64,000 bases of DNA, from contig NZ_KB889682.1 of the NCBI RefSeq assembly GCF_000372745.1, positions 40,590 to 104,589 on the forward strand, written 5' to 3'. A model generated the notes under the pieces. That model did not search any database and had not been told where the DNA came from. It worked only from the letters and a program-made list of their open reading frames with translations. The translations under genes and the position numbers were made by a program. This stretch comes from Embleya scabrispora DSM 41855. Lineage in GTDB: Bacteria; Actinomycetota; Actinomycetes; Streptomycetales; Streptomycetaceae. Shown piece after piece: positions 16,589-25,841 of the stretch (positions are counted from its first letter, which is position 1; the number at the start of each line of letters is the position of its first letter).

Positions 16589-17266
16589 ATGACCGACACC
16601 CGAGCGGCGGCGGACCCGCGTCCGCCGGTCCCGGACGGCATCGACGAACCCCCTCGTCCCGCTCCGACGGTGACCACCGAAGCCGACCCCACGCCGATCG
16701 TGCGGGCCGTGGCGACCCGGATCCGCGTGGCGCTGCGCAGCCCCGGCGGTCGCGGCGCCCTGTACCGCCTTCCCGGACCGGGCCCGATCGTGCTGCGTTC
16801 GAGCGTCGACACACAGCGCGTGACGCTGACCCGCACCGCCGAGGGCCTGCACCTGGACACGCCCGCCCCCGCCGCACCGGCAACGACGCTGGACGTCGAC
16901 CCGCTCGCCCTCACCGTGTCGTCCGCGAACGCCGACGTGCTCGCCGTCGAGGTCGTCTCGGCCCTGGTGAACCCCGAACCACCGGCCCTCGCCGCCGCCG
17001 GCCACGAGTTCTGGGCGCTGTCCGCCTCGCTGCCCGGCATGCCCGGCCTCGTCCTGCACGCCCTCGACACCGGCGAGGTGGTGCGCGTCGGGCCCCAGGA
17101 GCGGCCGTACGAAATTCACGGCAGCGACCTGGATCTGCGTCGGTTGACGGCCGGGTTCGACTGGCTCGTGCACAGCGTGCGTGCGGGTCGGTTCGCCATC
17201 GAGGGGACGCATCGTCAACTGTCCGTGGTCACCGGAGCCTCGATGAAGGCGGTCTACGATGTCTGA
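16589..17266 (+). CDS. Hypothetical protein, first gene of the amine-catabolism operon
   Basis: A 225-residue protein I do not recognise. It has no signal peptide or membrane helix. The first 35 residues are Pro/Asp-rich. A region IVRAVATRIRVALRSPGGRG is followed by alternating beta-like segments (RLPGPGPIVLRSSVDTQRVT). The end, FDWLVHSVRAGRFAIEGTHR then VVTGASMKAVYDV, vaguely recalls SCP2-like lipid-carrier domains. AGAGAAGG stands at the right distance from ATG 16589. The ligase gene overlaps its stop by 8 nt, so the two are translated together; a carrier or partner role for the ligase is possible. Confidence 0.75.
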   Translation: MTDTRAAADPRPPVPDGIDEPPRPAPTVTTEADPTPIVRAVATRIRVALRSPGGRGALYRLPGPGPIVLRSSVDTQRVTLTRTAEGLHLDTPAPAAPATTLDVDPLALTVSSANADVLAVEVVSALVNPEPPALAAAGHEFWALSASLPGMPGLVLHALDTGEVVRVGPQERPYEIHGSDLDLRRLTAGFDWLVHSVRAGRFAIEGTHRQLSVVTGASMKAVYDV

Positions 17267-18638
17267 TTCCCCCACCGTGGCCGAGCGGATCGACGCCGAC
17301 GCAGTACGGGCGTACCGCGTGCAGACCGTGACCCTGGACGGTGTGCTCGTCGGAAAGCACCTGTCGCCGCGGAAGTTCGTCTCCGGAGCGGAGTCCGGCT
17401 GGGGCTTCGCCGACGTGGCCCTCGCCGTCGACCTGGCCAACAGCGCCCAACTCGGCTTCGATTTCGGCGACTGGCGCGGCGAGATGCGCGACGTGATCCT
17501 CAAGCCCGACCTCGACACCCTCGCCCCGGACGCGGCGCTGCCCGGACTCGCCTCGGTGATGTGCGATCTCGTCGACCGCACTGGTACTGCGCTTCCCGTG
17601 TGCTCACGATCCACGCTCAAGCGGGTGATCGGGGAACTCGCCGCGCTGGGCTACACCGGCAGGGCCGCCGTCGAGATCGAGGCGACCGTCTTCGAGGAAT
17701 CCGTCGAACAGGCCCGAGCCCAGGGCTTCAAGAACCTGCATCCCCTCGGCGGTACGCACGGGGGCATCTACGTGCTCAGCCGCTCCAGGGACTTCACCAC
17801 GTTGCTGGACGCGATGGCCGCGCGCATGGACGAGGCCGGCATCCCGTGGGAGGGCTGGGCCGACGAATCCGCGCACGGCCAGATCGAGATCAACCTGCCG
17901 CCCACCGACCTGCTTACCGCCGCCGACCTGTACGTGCGGACCAAGCAGGTGATGCGCGAGGTCGCCTACGAACACGGGCGCACCGTCACGTTCATGGCCC
18001 GCTGGTCGCCGGACCAGTACGGTCAGGGCGCGCACATCAACCTCTCCCTGCGACGGGACGGCGAGGACGTCTTCGTCGACCCCACCTCACCCGGGCAACC
18101 GTCAGAGACGATGCGGCGCTTCATCGGCGGTGTGCTGCGCACGCTGCCCGCCGCAAGCTCCTTCCAATACCCGACGGTCAATTCCTACCGGCGGATCGTC
18201 GAGTTCGACGGGCCGCCGACGACCGCGACGTGGGGCGTGGACAACAAGAGCACCGCGGTGCGCGCGATCTGCGGTTCGGCGAAGCTGACCCGCGTCGAGT
18301 ACCGGGTGCCGTCCGCCGACGTCAACATCCACCTGGCGATGGCCGCGTTCCTCGCCGGCGGGGTCATCGGGCTGCGCGAGCGCGTCGATCCCGGCCCGGC
18401 CTGCACCGTCATGGCCTGGGGACTGCCCCCGGGGGCGCCGCGGCTGCCTGCCACGTTGTCACAGGCCGTCGCGGCGTTGGCTGCGGACTCCGAGCTGACC
18501 GAGATCCTGGGCGCCGAGTTGGTCGACTACTGGATCGGCACCCGCCGTTGGGAATGGCTCCAGTTCCACACCACCGGGGGAGACCCCGAGGCCGGCGTCT
18601 CGGACTGGGAACTCGAGCGCTACTTCGAACACGTGTGA
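17259..18638 (+). CDS. Glutamine-synthetase-family gamma-glutamyl ligase (PuuA/IpuC-like)
   Basis: A 459-residue ATP-dependent ligase of the glutamine synthetase superfamily. Instead of ammonia it probably joins glutamate to an amine, as PuuA (putrescine) or IpuC (isopropylamine) do. It shows AAVEIEATVFEE (metal Glu region), HGQIEINLPP (the GQxE(I/L)N signature), GQGAHINLSLR (ATP site, H-hN motif) and TRVEYRVPSADVNIHLAMAA near the catalytic end. It overlaps the upstream gene by 8 nt. Downstream dehydrogenases and a PuuD-like hydrolase support a gamma-glutamylation route. The substrate is not known. Confidence 0.87.
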   Translation: MSDSPTVAERIDADAVRAYRVQTVTLDGVLVGKHLSPRKFVSGAESGWGFADVALAVDLANSAQLGFDFGDWRGEMRDVILKPDLDTLAPDAALPGLASVMCDLVDRTGTALPVCSRSTLKRVIGELAALGYTGRAAVEIEATVFEESVEQARAQGFKNLHPLGGTHGGIYVLSRSRDFTTLLDAMAARMDEAGIPWEGWADESAHGQIEINLPPTDLLTAADLYVRTKQVMREVAYEHGRTVTFMARWSPDQYGQGAHINLSLRRDGEDVFVDPTSPGQPSETMRRFIGGVLRTLPAASSFQYPTVNSYRRIVEFDGPPTTATWGVDNKSTAVRAICGSAKLTRVEYRVPSADVNIHLAMAAFLAGGVIGLRERVDPGPACTVMAWGLPPGAPRLPATLSQAVAALAADSELTEILGAELVDYWIGTRRWEWLQFHTTGGDPEAGVSDWELERYFEHV

Positions 18639-18660
18639 CCCCACAAAAGGGAGGACCCCG

Positions 18661-19746
18661 ATGAGGGCCGCAGTACTCAACGCCGCCCCCGGTCGGCTCG
18701 ACGTCGAAGACCTCGAACTCGACACACCCGGCCCCCGGGAGGTCGTGGTCCGCACCGCGGCGGTCGGTCTGTGCCACAGCGACCTGCAGTACATCGACGC
18801 GCACTGGTCCACCGCCCTGCCCGAAGTCCTTGGGCACGAGGCGTCCGGCGTCGTCGAGGCGGTGGGCACCGAGGTCACCGCCGCGGCTCCGGGTGATCAC
18901 GTGGTCACCTGCATGACGGCCTTCTGCGGGCGCTGTCGATACTGCGTCGAGGGACGGCTCACCCTGTGCGTCGACCATGCCAGGCTCCGCACCCGTCCGC
19001 GCCCGGCGTTGCTGAACCATCGCGGTGTCGCGGTGGGAAGGATGGGCGGGATCGGTGCCTTCGCCGAGACGATGCTGGTGCACGAGAACAGCGTGGTGCC
19101 CATCGGCCGAGACATCCCCTTGGACCGTGCCGCCCTGCTGGGTTGCGCCGTGATCACGGGAGTCGGCGCCGTTTGGCACAGCGCTCGGGTGCGGCCCGGA
19201 GCGACCGTGGCCGTGATCGGTTGCGGCGGCGTGGGGCTGGCCGTCGTTCAGGGCGCCCGTCTGGCGGGCGCCGGCCGGATCATCGCGGTCGACATCGACG
19301 AGCACAGCCTGGAGCAGGCGCGTCGGCTCGGCGCGACCGCCGGCGTGAACGCGAGGACCGAGGACGTCGTGGACGTGGTACGGCGCCTGTCGTCGGGCGG
19401 CGTCGACTACGCGTTCGAGGCCATCGGCCGGGGCGCCACCGTCGAGCAGGCGTTCGCCGTGCTCGCACCGGGCGGTGTCGCGACGGTGCTGGGCATGGTG
19501 CCCGACGACCAACCCCTGCGCATCACCGCCTCGGAGCTGTTCTTCCGGGAGAAGAGGCTGCAGGGCTCGCTCCTGGGCTCCCATCACTTCCCCGCCGACA
19601 TCCCCCGCCTGACCGAGCTGTACGCGCAGGGCCGTCTCGAACTCGACGGCATGATCTCGCGGCGGATCGGCTTCGACGACCTCGAATCGGGTCTGGCGTC
19701 CCTGCGTGAGGGAGGGGTGAACCGTGTCGTCGTGGAATTCGCCTGA
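18661..19746 (+). CDS. Zinc-dependent alcohol dehydrogenase, class III-like
   Basis: A 361-residue MDR alcohol dehydrogenase. Catalytic zinc ligands are seen in VGLCHSD and LGHEASG; structural zinc is bound by the four-Cys loop CGRCRYCVEGRLTLC. The NAD(P) site is VIGCGGVGLAV, followed by RIIAVDIDEHSLEQARRLGA with the Asp typical for NAD. The first strand is VLNAAPGRLDVEDLEL, typical of class III-like enzymes. SD GGGAGG precedes ATG 18661. In this operon it probably oxidises an alcohol on the gamma-glutamylated amine to an aldehyde, in place of the amine oxidase PuuB (inference). Confidence 0.9.
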   Translation: MRAAVLNAAPGRLDVEDLELDTPGPREVVVRTAAVGLCHSDLQYIDAHWSTALPEVLGHEASGVVEAVGTEVTAAAPGDHVVTCMTAFCGRCRYCVEGRLTLCVDHARLRTRPRPALLNHRGVAVGRMGGIGAFAETMLVHENSVVPIGRDIPLDRAALLGCAVITGVGAVWHSARVRPGATVAVIGCGGVGLAVVQGARLAGAGRIIAVDIDEHSLEQARRLGATAGVNARTEDVVDVVRRLSSGGVDYAFEAIGRGATVEQAFAVLAPGGVATVLGMVPDDQPLRITASELFFREKRLQGSLLGSHHFPADIPRLTELYAQGRLELDGMISRRIGFDDLESGLASLREGGVNRVVVEFA

Positions 19747-20485
19747 GCGGCCGCGACGGCCGCTGATCGGGATCACCGGTCGGCGCGCGAGCGCCGGACG
19801 GCTCGACGTCGAACCCCGCTATCGCACCCGCGAGTTCGACATGCACTACGCGGACTTCGCGGTGCGACTGGCCGAGACGGGCGCCGTCCCGGTGCAACTG
19901 CCCTATGAGGCGGTCGGCCGGGACCTCGTGGATCGGCTCGACGCCCTCGTGGTGTCCGGAGGCCAGGACGTCCACCCCGCGACGCTGGGCATCGACGCAC
20001 CACCCGCCGATCCCGACAGCGATCCCCGCCGAGACCTCCACGAGATCGCGTTGATCACCGACGCGATCGAACGGGGGATGCCACTGCTCGGCGTCTGCCG
20101 AGGACTGCAGATCCTCAACGTCGCGCTCGGGGGCACGTTGATTCCCGACCTCGCCACCGGCGCGATCGACCACCGATCGCCCGGAAGGGGGGTCGCCGAC
20201 GAAACCCACGATGTCCGGTTCCGGGCCGGGTCGACCATGGCCGGGATCCACGGAGATCGAACCCTGGTGAATTCGCTGCATCACCAGGCCGTCGACCGGC
20301 CCGGCTCGGGACTGACCGTCACCGGGTGGGCCCCCGACGGCGTCGTGGAAGCCGTCGAGCTGGGCGGCGCACCGGTGGTCGCCGTGCAGTGGCATCCCGA
20401 GTGGCGCAAGCACGATCCGATCTTCTCCTGGCTCGTCCGCGCGGCGGCATCGGCGCACAAGGAGGAACTCCATGGAACTGCGTGA
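19724..20485 (+). CDS. Gamma-glutamyl-gamma-aminobutyrate hydrolase family protein (PuuD-like)
   Basis: A 253-residue class I glutamine-amidotransferase-fold peptidase. The nucleophile Cys is in LLGVCRGLQILNVALGG, and the His-Glu pair is in VAVQWHPEW. DALVVSGGQDVHPATLG is the usual oxyanion-side loop. PuuD removes the gamma-glutamyl group at the end of the Puu route, releasing the amino acid product. GTG 19724 lies inside the end of the dehydrogenase gene, with GAGGGG upstream; the amidase overlaps its stop by 14 nt. Position and family together support a deblocking role. Confidence 0.9.
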   Translation: MSSWNSPERPRRPLIGITGRRASAGRLDVEPRYRTREFDMHYADFAVRLAETGAVPVQLPYEAVGRDLVDRLDALVVSGGQDVHPATLGIDAPPADPDSDPRRDLHEIALITDAIERGMPLLGVCRGLQILNVALGGTLIPDLATGAIDHRSPGRGVADETHDVRFRAGSTMAGIHGDRTLVNSLHHQAVDRPGSGLTVTGWAPDGVVEAVELGGAPVVAVQWHPEWRKHDPIFSWLVRAAASAHKEELHGTA

Positions 20486-21971
20486 GTACGCCCACACCGA
20501 CGCCACCGGGCTCAAGGACCTTCTGGACCGGCGCGAAGTCACCCCCGGCGAGGTGTTCGACCTGGCGCGCGCCGCGATCGAGCAGGTCGATCCGGTGCTC
20601 GGCGCCGTGGTCGGGGAGGTATTCGACGAGCCTTTGGCCTACGCGTCGTCGGGGCCGTTCGGCGGTGTTCCCTTCGCCGTCAAGGACCTGCTGTGTACGG
20701 CGGCGGGGGTGCGGAACGAGAACGGCAGCGCGTTGATGGCCGGACACGTGTCGCCGCGCGACTCGCACCTCATGGCGCGCTGGCGGACGGGCGGGCTCGC
20801 CGTGCTCTGCCGTACGAGCACACCGGAATTCGGCTTCAGCGCGACGACCGAACCGGCGACGCACGCTCCCACCCGCAACCCCTGGAACCCGGACCGCGTG
20901 GCGGGGGGATCCAGCGGCGGATCCGCGGCGTTGGTGGCCGCGGGGGCACTTCCCTGGGCCCACGCGAACGACGCGGGAGGATCGATCCGTACGCCGGCCG
21001 CCCTGTGCGGTGTGGTCGGGCTCAAACCCTCGCGCGGACTCGTGCCCCCCGGTCCCGACGCGGACGAACCGCTGTTCGGCCTCACGGCCGAGTTCGCCGT
21101 CACCCGAAGTGTCAGGGACGCCGCGGCGCTGCTGGACTTGGTGCACGGAAGCGCGCCGGGCGACCGCTACCACCTCCGGCGTCGAGCTCCGGGTGAGTTC
21201 GTCGCCGCGCTCGGGCATCGGCCTCGCGGCCTGCGCGTGGCCGTGTCCACGGGCTCGCCGGACGCGCGCGCCGACGCGGCCGTCGCAGCCGAGGTCGCCC
21301 GGGTCGCCGGGTTGCTGGAGGAGTTCGGCGGGCGCGTGGAATGGGCGGAACCGGTGGTCGACGACGAACGTCTGCGCGATCTCCATTTGACGTTCTGGTC
21401 CGCCTCGATCGCCGACACCCTCCGAGCGCTGACCGGCGGGCAGGACGTGGAGGACGCGCTCGCGCTCGTGGAGACCGCGACTGCGGCGATGGTGCGCCAC
21501 GGGCTGTCGCTGCGGTGGCAGGACGTGTCCCGAGCACGCGCTTACCAGAACGAACTCACCCGCTCCACAGCCGACTTCCTCGACGGATTCGACCTGGTCC
21601 TGTCCCCGGTGACGCGATCCACGGCCTGGCCGATCGGTGAACTCGACTCGAACCGACCCGGCATCGACGCCCGTGGCTGGGTGGACACGCTGTCGCGATA
21701 CTCGCCGTTCACCGCCGTCCACAACGTGACCGGTCGGCCGGCGATCTCGGTGCCCACGGGCATGTCCGCGGGACTGCCCGTCGGGGTCCAACTGGCGGCG
21801 GCACCGGGCCGTGAAGACCTGCTGCTGGCCGTGGCCGCGCAGCTCGAAGAGGCGGCCCCCTGGCACGCACGCGTTCCGCCCGTCCACGCGGGCGGCTCCC
21901 GGGCCGTGCCGCGGCCGGGCCGCCCCGCGGCCGAGAACCGAGCCGAGAACCGAGAAGGCGAGGGACGATGA
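20472..21971 (+). CDS. Amidase-signature family hydrolase
   Basis: A 499-residue amidase with the Ser-cisSer-Lys triad: Lys in GVPFAVKDLLCTA, the cis-Ser in GGSSGGSAALVAAG, and the nucleophile Ser in NDAGGSIRTPAALCG. This is the fold of GatA, nicotinamidase-like and aryl-acylamide hydrolases. The C-terminus has NVTGRPAISVPTG then GLPVGVQLAAAPGRE, usual for the family. Coupled at both ends (14-nt overlap upstream, ATGA overlap with the aldehyde dehydrogenase). It may open an amide or lactam of the substrate. A second amidase in the window, iacH, is only distantly similar. Confidence 0.9.
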   Translation: MELREYAHTDATGLKDLLDRREVTPGEVFDLARAAIEQVDPVLGAVVGEVFDEPLAYASSGPFGGVPFAVKDLLCTAAGVRNENGSALMAGHVSPRDSHLMARWRTGGLAVLCRTSTPEFGFSATTEPATHAPTRNPWNPDRVAGGSSGGSAALVAAGALPWAHANDAGGSIRTPAALCGVVGLKPSRGLVPPGPDADEPLFGLTAEFAVTRSVRDAAALLDLVHGSAPGDRYHLRRRAPGEFVAALGHRPRGLRVAVSTGSPDARADAAVAAEVARVAGLLEEFGGRVEWAEPVVDDERLRDLHLTFWSASIADTLRALTGGQDVEDALALVETATAAMVRHGLSLRWQDVSRARAYQNELTRSTADFLDGFDLVLSPVTRSTAWPIGELDSNRPGIDARGWVDTLSRYSPFTAVHNVTGRPAISVPTGMSAGLPVGVQLAAAPGREDLLLAVAAQLEEAAPWHARVPPVHAGGSRAVPRPGRPAAENRAENREGEGR

Positions 21972-23452
21972 ACACCCGAGACGAGTGGACCCGGTTCGCG
22001 TCGGCGCTCACCGTGCCGTCCGCGATGTGGCTGGACGGACAGTGGTGCGACGGTGCCGACGGCGCTCGACACGACGTCGTGTCACCGCACACGGGGAAGG
22101 CCGTCGCGAGCGTCCCGATGGCCACACCCGCGGTGGTCGACCGGGCCGTCGCCGGAGCGCGTACGGCATTTCGGGACGGGCGATGGTTGCGGATCGGCGC
22201 CCGGGAGCGGGGCGCGGTGCTGCGCCGCTGGGCGGATCTGATCCACCGGCGCCGAGACGAGCTCGCCGCGCTGATCACCCTCGAGATGGGGAAGCCGGTG
22301 GTGCAGGCACGCGACATCGAACTGCACGCCGTCGAGGCGACGTTTCGCTGGTACGGCGAAATCGCCGACAAGTTGCTCGACGAGGCCCCGCGGAGCCTGA
22401 CCGACGCCGTCGCGCTGGTCACCCGCGAGCCCGTCGGGGTCGTCGCCGCCATCACGCCGTACAACTTCCCCCTGACCCTGAGCGCCTGGAAGATCGCGCC
22501 GGCCCTGCTCGCCGGCAACAGCATCGTGGTCAAGCCCGCGACCCAGTCGCCGCTGTCCCTCCTGCGACTGGCCGAGCTCGGCTCCGCGGCGGGCCTTCCC
22601 GACGGCGTGCTCCAGGTCGTCACCGGTGCCGGCGCCGGCACCGGGTCGGCCCTCGCACGGCACATGGACGTCGACTGCCTCACGTTCACCGGATCTCCCG
22701 AGGTCGGCAAACGGTTGCTCACCTACTCCGGGGAGTCGAACGCGAAAGCGGTGCACCTCGAACTCGGCGGCAAGAGCCCGCAACTGGTGTTCGCCGACGC
22801 GCCGGACCTCGCCGAAGCCGCGAGAACCGTAGCCTGGGCGATCACCTTCAACGCCGGTCAGATGTGCACGGCGGGCTCTCGGCTCCTGGTCCAGGACACC
22901 ATCGCCGAACGGTTCGTCGCGGCCGTGATCACCGAGATCGAAAACACCCCGATCGGCGACCCGTTCGACCCCTCGACCCGGATCGGCCCGGTCGCGAGCG
23001 CACAGCACCGCGCCGACATCCTGGCGCACGCCAGGACCGCCGTCGCGCAGGGAGCGACGCCGGCGCTGGGCTCCCTGAAGGCGCGGGAGGGCGAGGGTTC
23101 GTACCTGGATCCGATCGTATGCACCCACGTGCGGCCCGAGCACGACCTGTTCCGGCAGGAGGTGTTCGGATCGGTCCTCGCGGTCACCACCTTCACGGAC
23201 GCCGACGAGGCGATCCGGCTGGCGAACGATTCGCCGTTCGGACTCGGGGCCGGCCTGTGGACCTCGAACCTCTCCCGCGCGCACCGCCTCTCCCGGGAGA
23301 TCGACGCCGGACTGGTCTGGGTGAACTGCTACGAGGAAGGGGACCTTTCGGTGCCCTTCGGCGGTCGCAAGCTGTCCGGCCACAGCGTGGACAAGAGCAT
23401 CCACGCCCTCGACAAGTTCACGTCGACGAAGACGACGTGGATCCGTCTCTGA
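21968..23452 (+). CDS. NAD(P)-dependent aldehyde dehydrogenase (PuuC-like)
   Basis: A 494-residue aldehyde dehydrogenase of the PuuC/betaine-aldehyde group. It shows ITPYNFPLTLSAWKIAPALL, LTFTGSPEVGKRL for the cofactor site, the catalytic Glu in LELGGKSPQLVFADA, and the catalytic Cys in FNAGQMCTAGSR. The end has WVNCYEEGDLSVPFGGRKLSG. It probably oxidises the gamma-glutamyl aldehyde formed by the alcohol dehydrogenase to its acid. The ATG overlaps the amidase stop (ATGA). Confidence 0.92.
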   Translation: MNTRDEWTRFASALTVPSAMWLDGQWCDGADGARHDVVSPHTGKAVASVPMATPAVVDRAVAGARTAFRDGRWLRIGARERGAVLRRWADLIHRRRDELAALITLEMGKPVVQARDIELHAVEATFRWYGEIADKLLDEAPRSLTDAVALVTREPVGVVAAITPYNFPLTLSAWKIAPALLAGNSIVVKPATQSPLSLLRLAELGSAAGLPDGVLQVVTGAGAGTGSALARHMDVDCLTFTGSPEVGKRLLTYSGESNAKAVHLELGGKSPQLVFADAPDLAEAARTVAWAITFNAGQMCTAGSRLLVQDTIAERFVAAVITEIENTPIGDPFDPSTRIGPVASAQHRADILAHARTAVAQGATPALGSLKAREGEGSYLDPIVCTHVRPEHDLFRQEVFGSVLAVTTFTDADEAIRLANDSPFGLGAGLWTSNLSRAHRLSREIDAGLVWVNCYEEGDLSVPFGGRKLSGHSVDKSIHALDKFTSTKTTWIRL

Positions 23453-23465
23453 CCGAAAGCGCACC

Positions 23466-24956
23466 ATGACAACCAGCGACAAGAGCGGACACATCGCGAT
23501 CATCGGGACGGGATTCTCCGGTCTGTGCATGGCGATCGCGCTGAAGAGAAAGGGCATTCACGACTTCACCCTGTTCGAACGCGCGGATGACATCGGCGGC
23601 ACCTGGCGCGAGAACACCTATCCCGGCGCGGCCTGCGACGTGCCCGGCGTCCTGTACTCGTTCTCGTTCGCACAGAACCCGAACTGGACCCGGATCTACC
23701 CGCCGTGGGACGAACTGCACACCTACCTGCGGTCGGTCGCCGAGCGATTCGACGTCCTGCGGCACATCCGATTCCGCACCGAAGTGTGCGAGATGCGCTT
23801 CGACGAGCGCACCCTCACCTGGGATCTCCAACTCGCCTCCGGTGAAACCGTCGACGCCTCCGTGGTCGTCAACGGCTCGGGCGGGCTCAGCCGACCCTTC
23901 ATCCCCCGGTTGACCGGCCTGGAGTCCTTCGAGGGCACCATCTTCCACTCGGCCCGGTGGCAGCACGACCACGGCCTCGCCGGCAGACGTGTCGCCGTGA
24001 TCGGCTCCGGCGCCAGCGCCATCCAGTTCGTGCCCGAGATCGCCCGCCGTGCCGACACGCTGTACGTCTTCCAGCGCACGCCGCACTGGATCATGCCCCG
24101 CGGCGACGCCCCGCTGTCCGCGGCCACGCGAGCGATGTTCGCCCGCAGTCCCGCCCGGCAGCGACTGCGACGCTGGCGCACCTACTGGGAATTCGAGTCC
24201 CTCGCCCGGGCCTTCCTGGGAAACCGCAAGCTGATCGAGCGATTTCGCGCATCCGCCCTCGAATACCTGCACGCGCAGGTGCCGGATCCGCACCTGCGAG
24301 CGAAGGTCACCCCCGACTACGACCCCGGCTGCAAACGGCGGCTCGTCTCCGACGACTGGTATCCCACGCTCCGCCGCGCCAACGTACACCTGGTCACCGA
24401 CACCATCGCCGAGATCCGACCGCACGCTGTGGTCACCTCCGACGGCACCGAACACGAAGTCGACACGATCGTCTTCGCAACCGGGTTCACCCCGACCGAC
24501 TTCCTGGCCCCGATGAAGGTCTTCGGCCGCGACGGCATCGAACTGCTCGACGCCTGGCGGGACGGCGCCGCGACCAGACTCGGCATCGCCACCTCGGGCT
24601 TTCCGAACCTGTACTTCCTCAACGGACCCAACACCGGGCTGGGACACAACTCGATCGTCTTCATGATCGAGGCACAGGCCCGGTACATCGCCTCGGCGAT
24701 AAGCCGCACGCGTGAGGCCGGCGTCGATGCCGTCGACCTCGACCGCAAGGCGCAGACCCGCGACTACGCATCCACCCAAAAACGCATGCGGCGAACGGTA
24801 TGGGCGTCCGGCGGCTGCACCAGTTGGTATCAGTCCGCCGACGGACGCATCGACACTCTCTGGCCGGCGACCACGGTCGAGTACTGGCTGCGCACGAAGT
24901 TCTTTCGCATGTCGCACTACCGCCGACTGACCACACAGGAAGGCCGATCCACATGA
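23466..24956 (+). CDS. Flavin-containing monooxygenase, Baeyer-Villiger type
   Basis: A 496-residue FAD/NADPH monooxygenase. Two Rossmann motifs are present, IAIIGTGFSGLCMAIALKR and VAVIGSGASAIQFVPEI. The fingerprint FxGxxxHxxxW is met by FEGTIFHSARW, which distinguishes BVMO and FMO enzymes. DIGGTWRENTYPGAACDVPG is typical for class B BVMOs, as is the FATGFTPTDFL segment. It would insert oxygen next to a ketone, or oxidise N or S. It overlaps the next gene by ATGA. Its place in an amine operon is unusual and suggests a cyclic or ketone-bearing skeleton. Confidence 0.9.
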   Translation: MTTSDKSGHIAIIGTGFSGLCMAIALKRKGIHDFTLFERADDIGGTWRENTYPGAACDVPGVLYSFSFAQNPNWTRIYPPWDELHTYLRSVAERFDVLRHIRFRTEVCEMRFDERTLTWDLQLASGETVDASVVVNGSGGLSRPFIPRLTGLESFEGTIFHSARWQHDHGLAGRRVAVIGSGASAIQFVPEIARRADTLYVFQRTPHWIMPRGDAPLSAATRAMFARSPARQRLRRWRTYWEFESLARAFLGNRKLIERFRASALEYLHAQVPDPHLRAKVTPDYDPGCKRRLVSDDWYPTLRRANVHLVTDTIAEIRPHAVVTSDGTEHEVDTIVFATGFTPTDFLAPMKVFGRDGIELLDAWRDGAATRLGIATSGFPNLYFLNGPNTGLGHNSIVFMIEAQARYIASAISRTREAGVDAVDLDRKAQTRDYASTQKRMRRTVWASGGCTSWYQSADGRIDTLWPATTVEYWLRTKFFRMSHYRRLTTQEGRST

Positions 24957-25831
24957 ACGTATCGCTTCTGGGCACCGGGCTGATGGGATCCGCGCTCGCC
25001 CACGCACTGCTACGCAACGGCGTCCGGGTGACCGTGTGGAACCGCACACCCGCCAAGTGCGAGCCCCTCGCCGACGCCGGCGCGGCCGTGGCCGAGTCCG
25101 CCCGCAGCGCGGTGCAGGCGAGCCCGATCGTCGTCATCAGCCTCCTGGACTACGACGTCGCGAGATCGGTTCTCGCCGAATGCGGTCCGTTGACGGGCAA
25201 GACCATCGTCAACACGCCCACCGAATCCCCCGACGAGGCGACCTCGCTCGCCGCGTGGATCGAGAGCGAGGGCGCACGGTATCTCGACGGCGCCATCGCG
25301 GCCTACCCGCAGGACATCGGAACCGAGGCATCCGCCGTCAACTACTCCGGATCCGAGCAGGCGTGGGAAGAGCTTCGCGACCTTCTCCTGCCCCTCGCCG
25401 CCCAGTCGCGATTCGTCGGAACCCGTCCCGGTGCCGCGAACGTGATCGACGCCGCGATGGCGGGCGCGTTCTTCAACGTCGCGCTCGGGGCCTTCCACGA
25501 GGCGGCCGCCTACGTGCGAGCCGAAGGCGTCGCGGTCTCCGAGATGCGCCACATCCTCCACCTGTGGACCGGCAAGCTGCTCGAACTGCTCCAAGAGGCC
25601 GTCGACACGTTCGAGACCGGCGACTACACGACCGACCAGGCGACGCTCGACGTCTACGCCGCCGCCACGAAGTCGTGGCAACAGTCGATGCTGCGCGCGG
25701 GACAACGCGCGGCCTTGATGACGGCGAACCTCGAAAACCTCGAACGCGCCTGCGCGGCCGGATACGGCCACCTGGGCGTCTTCGCCCAGATCGAAATCCT
25801 GTCCACCCCGTCCGACACCACCGACCGCTGA
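24953..25831 (+). CDS. Imine-reductase-like NAD(P)-dependent oxidoreductase
   Basis: A 292-residue member of the beta-hydroxyacid dehydrogenase / imine reductase group. LLGTGLMGSALAHALLRNG is the nucleotide site, and VWNRTPAKCEPL carries the NADP-selective Arg. In the substrate domain the position of the catalytic Lys of hydroxyacid dehydrogenases holds Asp (about residue 166, GAANVIDAAMAG), as in D-type imine reductases. The C-terminal half HEAAAYVRAEGVAV fits. It probably reduces a cyclic imine or iminium, or works in the reverse direction. Coupled to the monooxygenase by an ATGA overlap. Confidence 0.85.
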   Translation: MNVSLLGTGLMGSALAHALLRNGVRVTVWNRTPAKCEPLADAGAAVAESARSAVQASPIVVISLLDYDVARSVLAECGPLTGKTIVNTPTESPDEATSLAAWIESEGARYLDGAIAAYPQDIGTEASAVNYSGSEQAWEELRDLLLPLAAQSRFVGTRPGAANVIDAAMAGAFFNVALGAFHEAAAYVRAEGVAVSEMRHILHLWTGKLLELLQEAVDTFETGDYTTDQATLDVYAAATKSWQQSMLRAGQRAALMTANLENLERACAAGYGHLGVFAQIEILSTPSDTTDR

Positions 25832-25841
25832 AGGACACCCC

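Noticed and set aside
22082..25049. Long minus-strand frames (491 and 543 residues)
   Set aside because: Antisense of the aldehyde dehydrogenase and monooxygenase genes; no motifs of their own.
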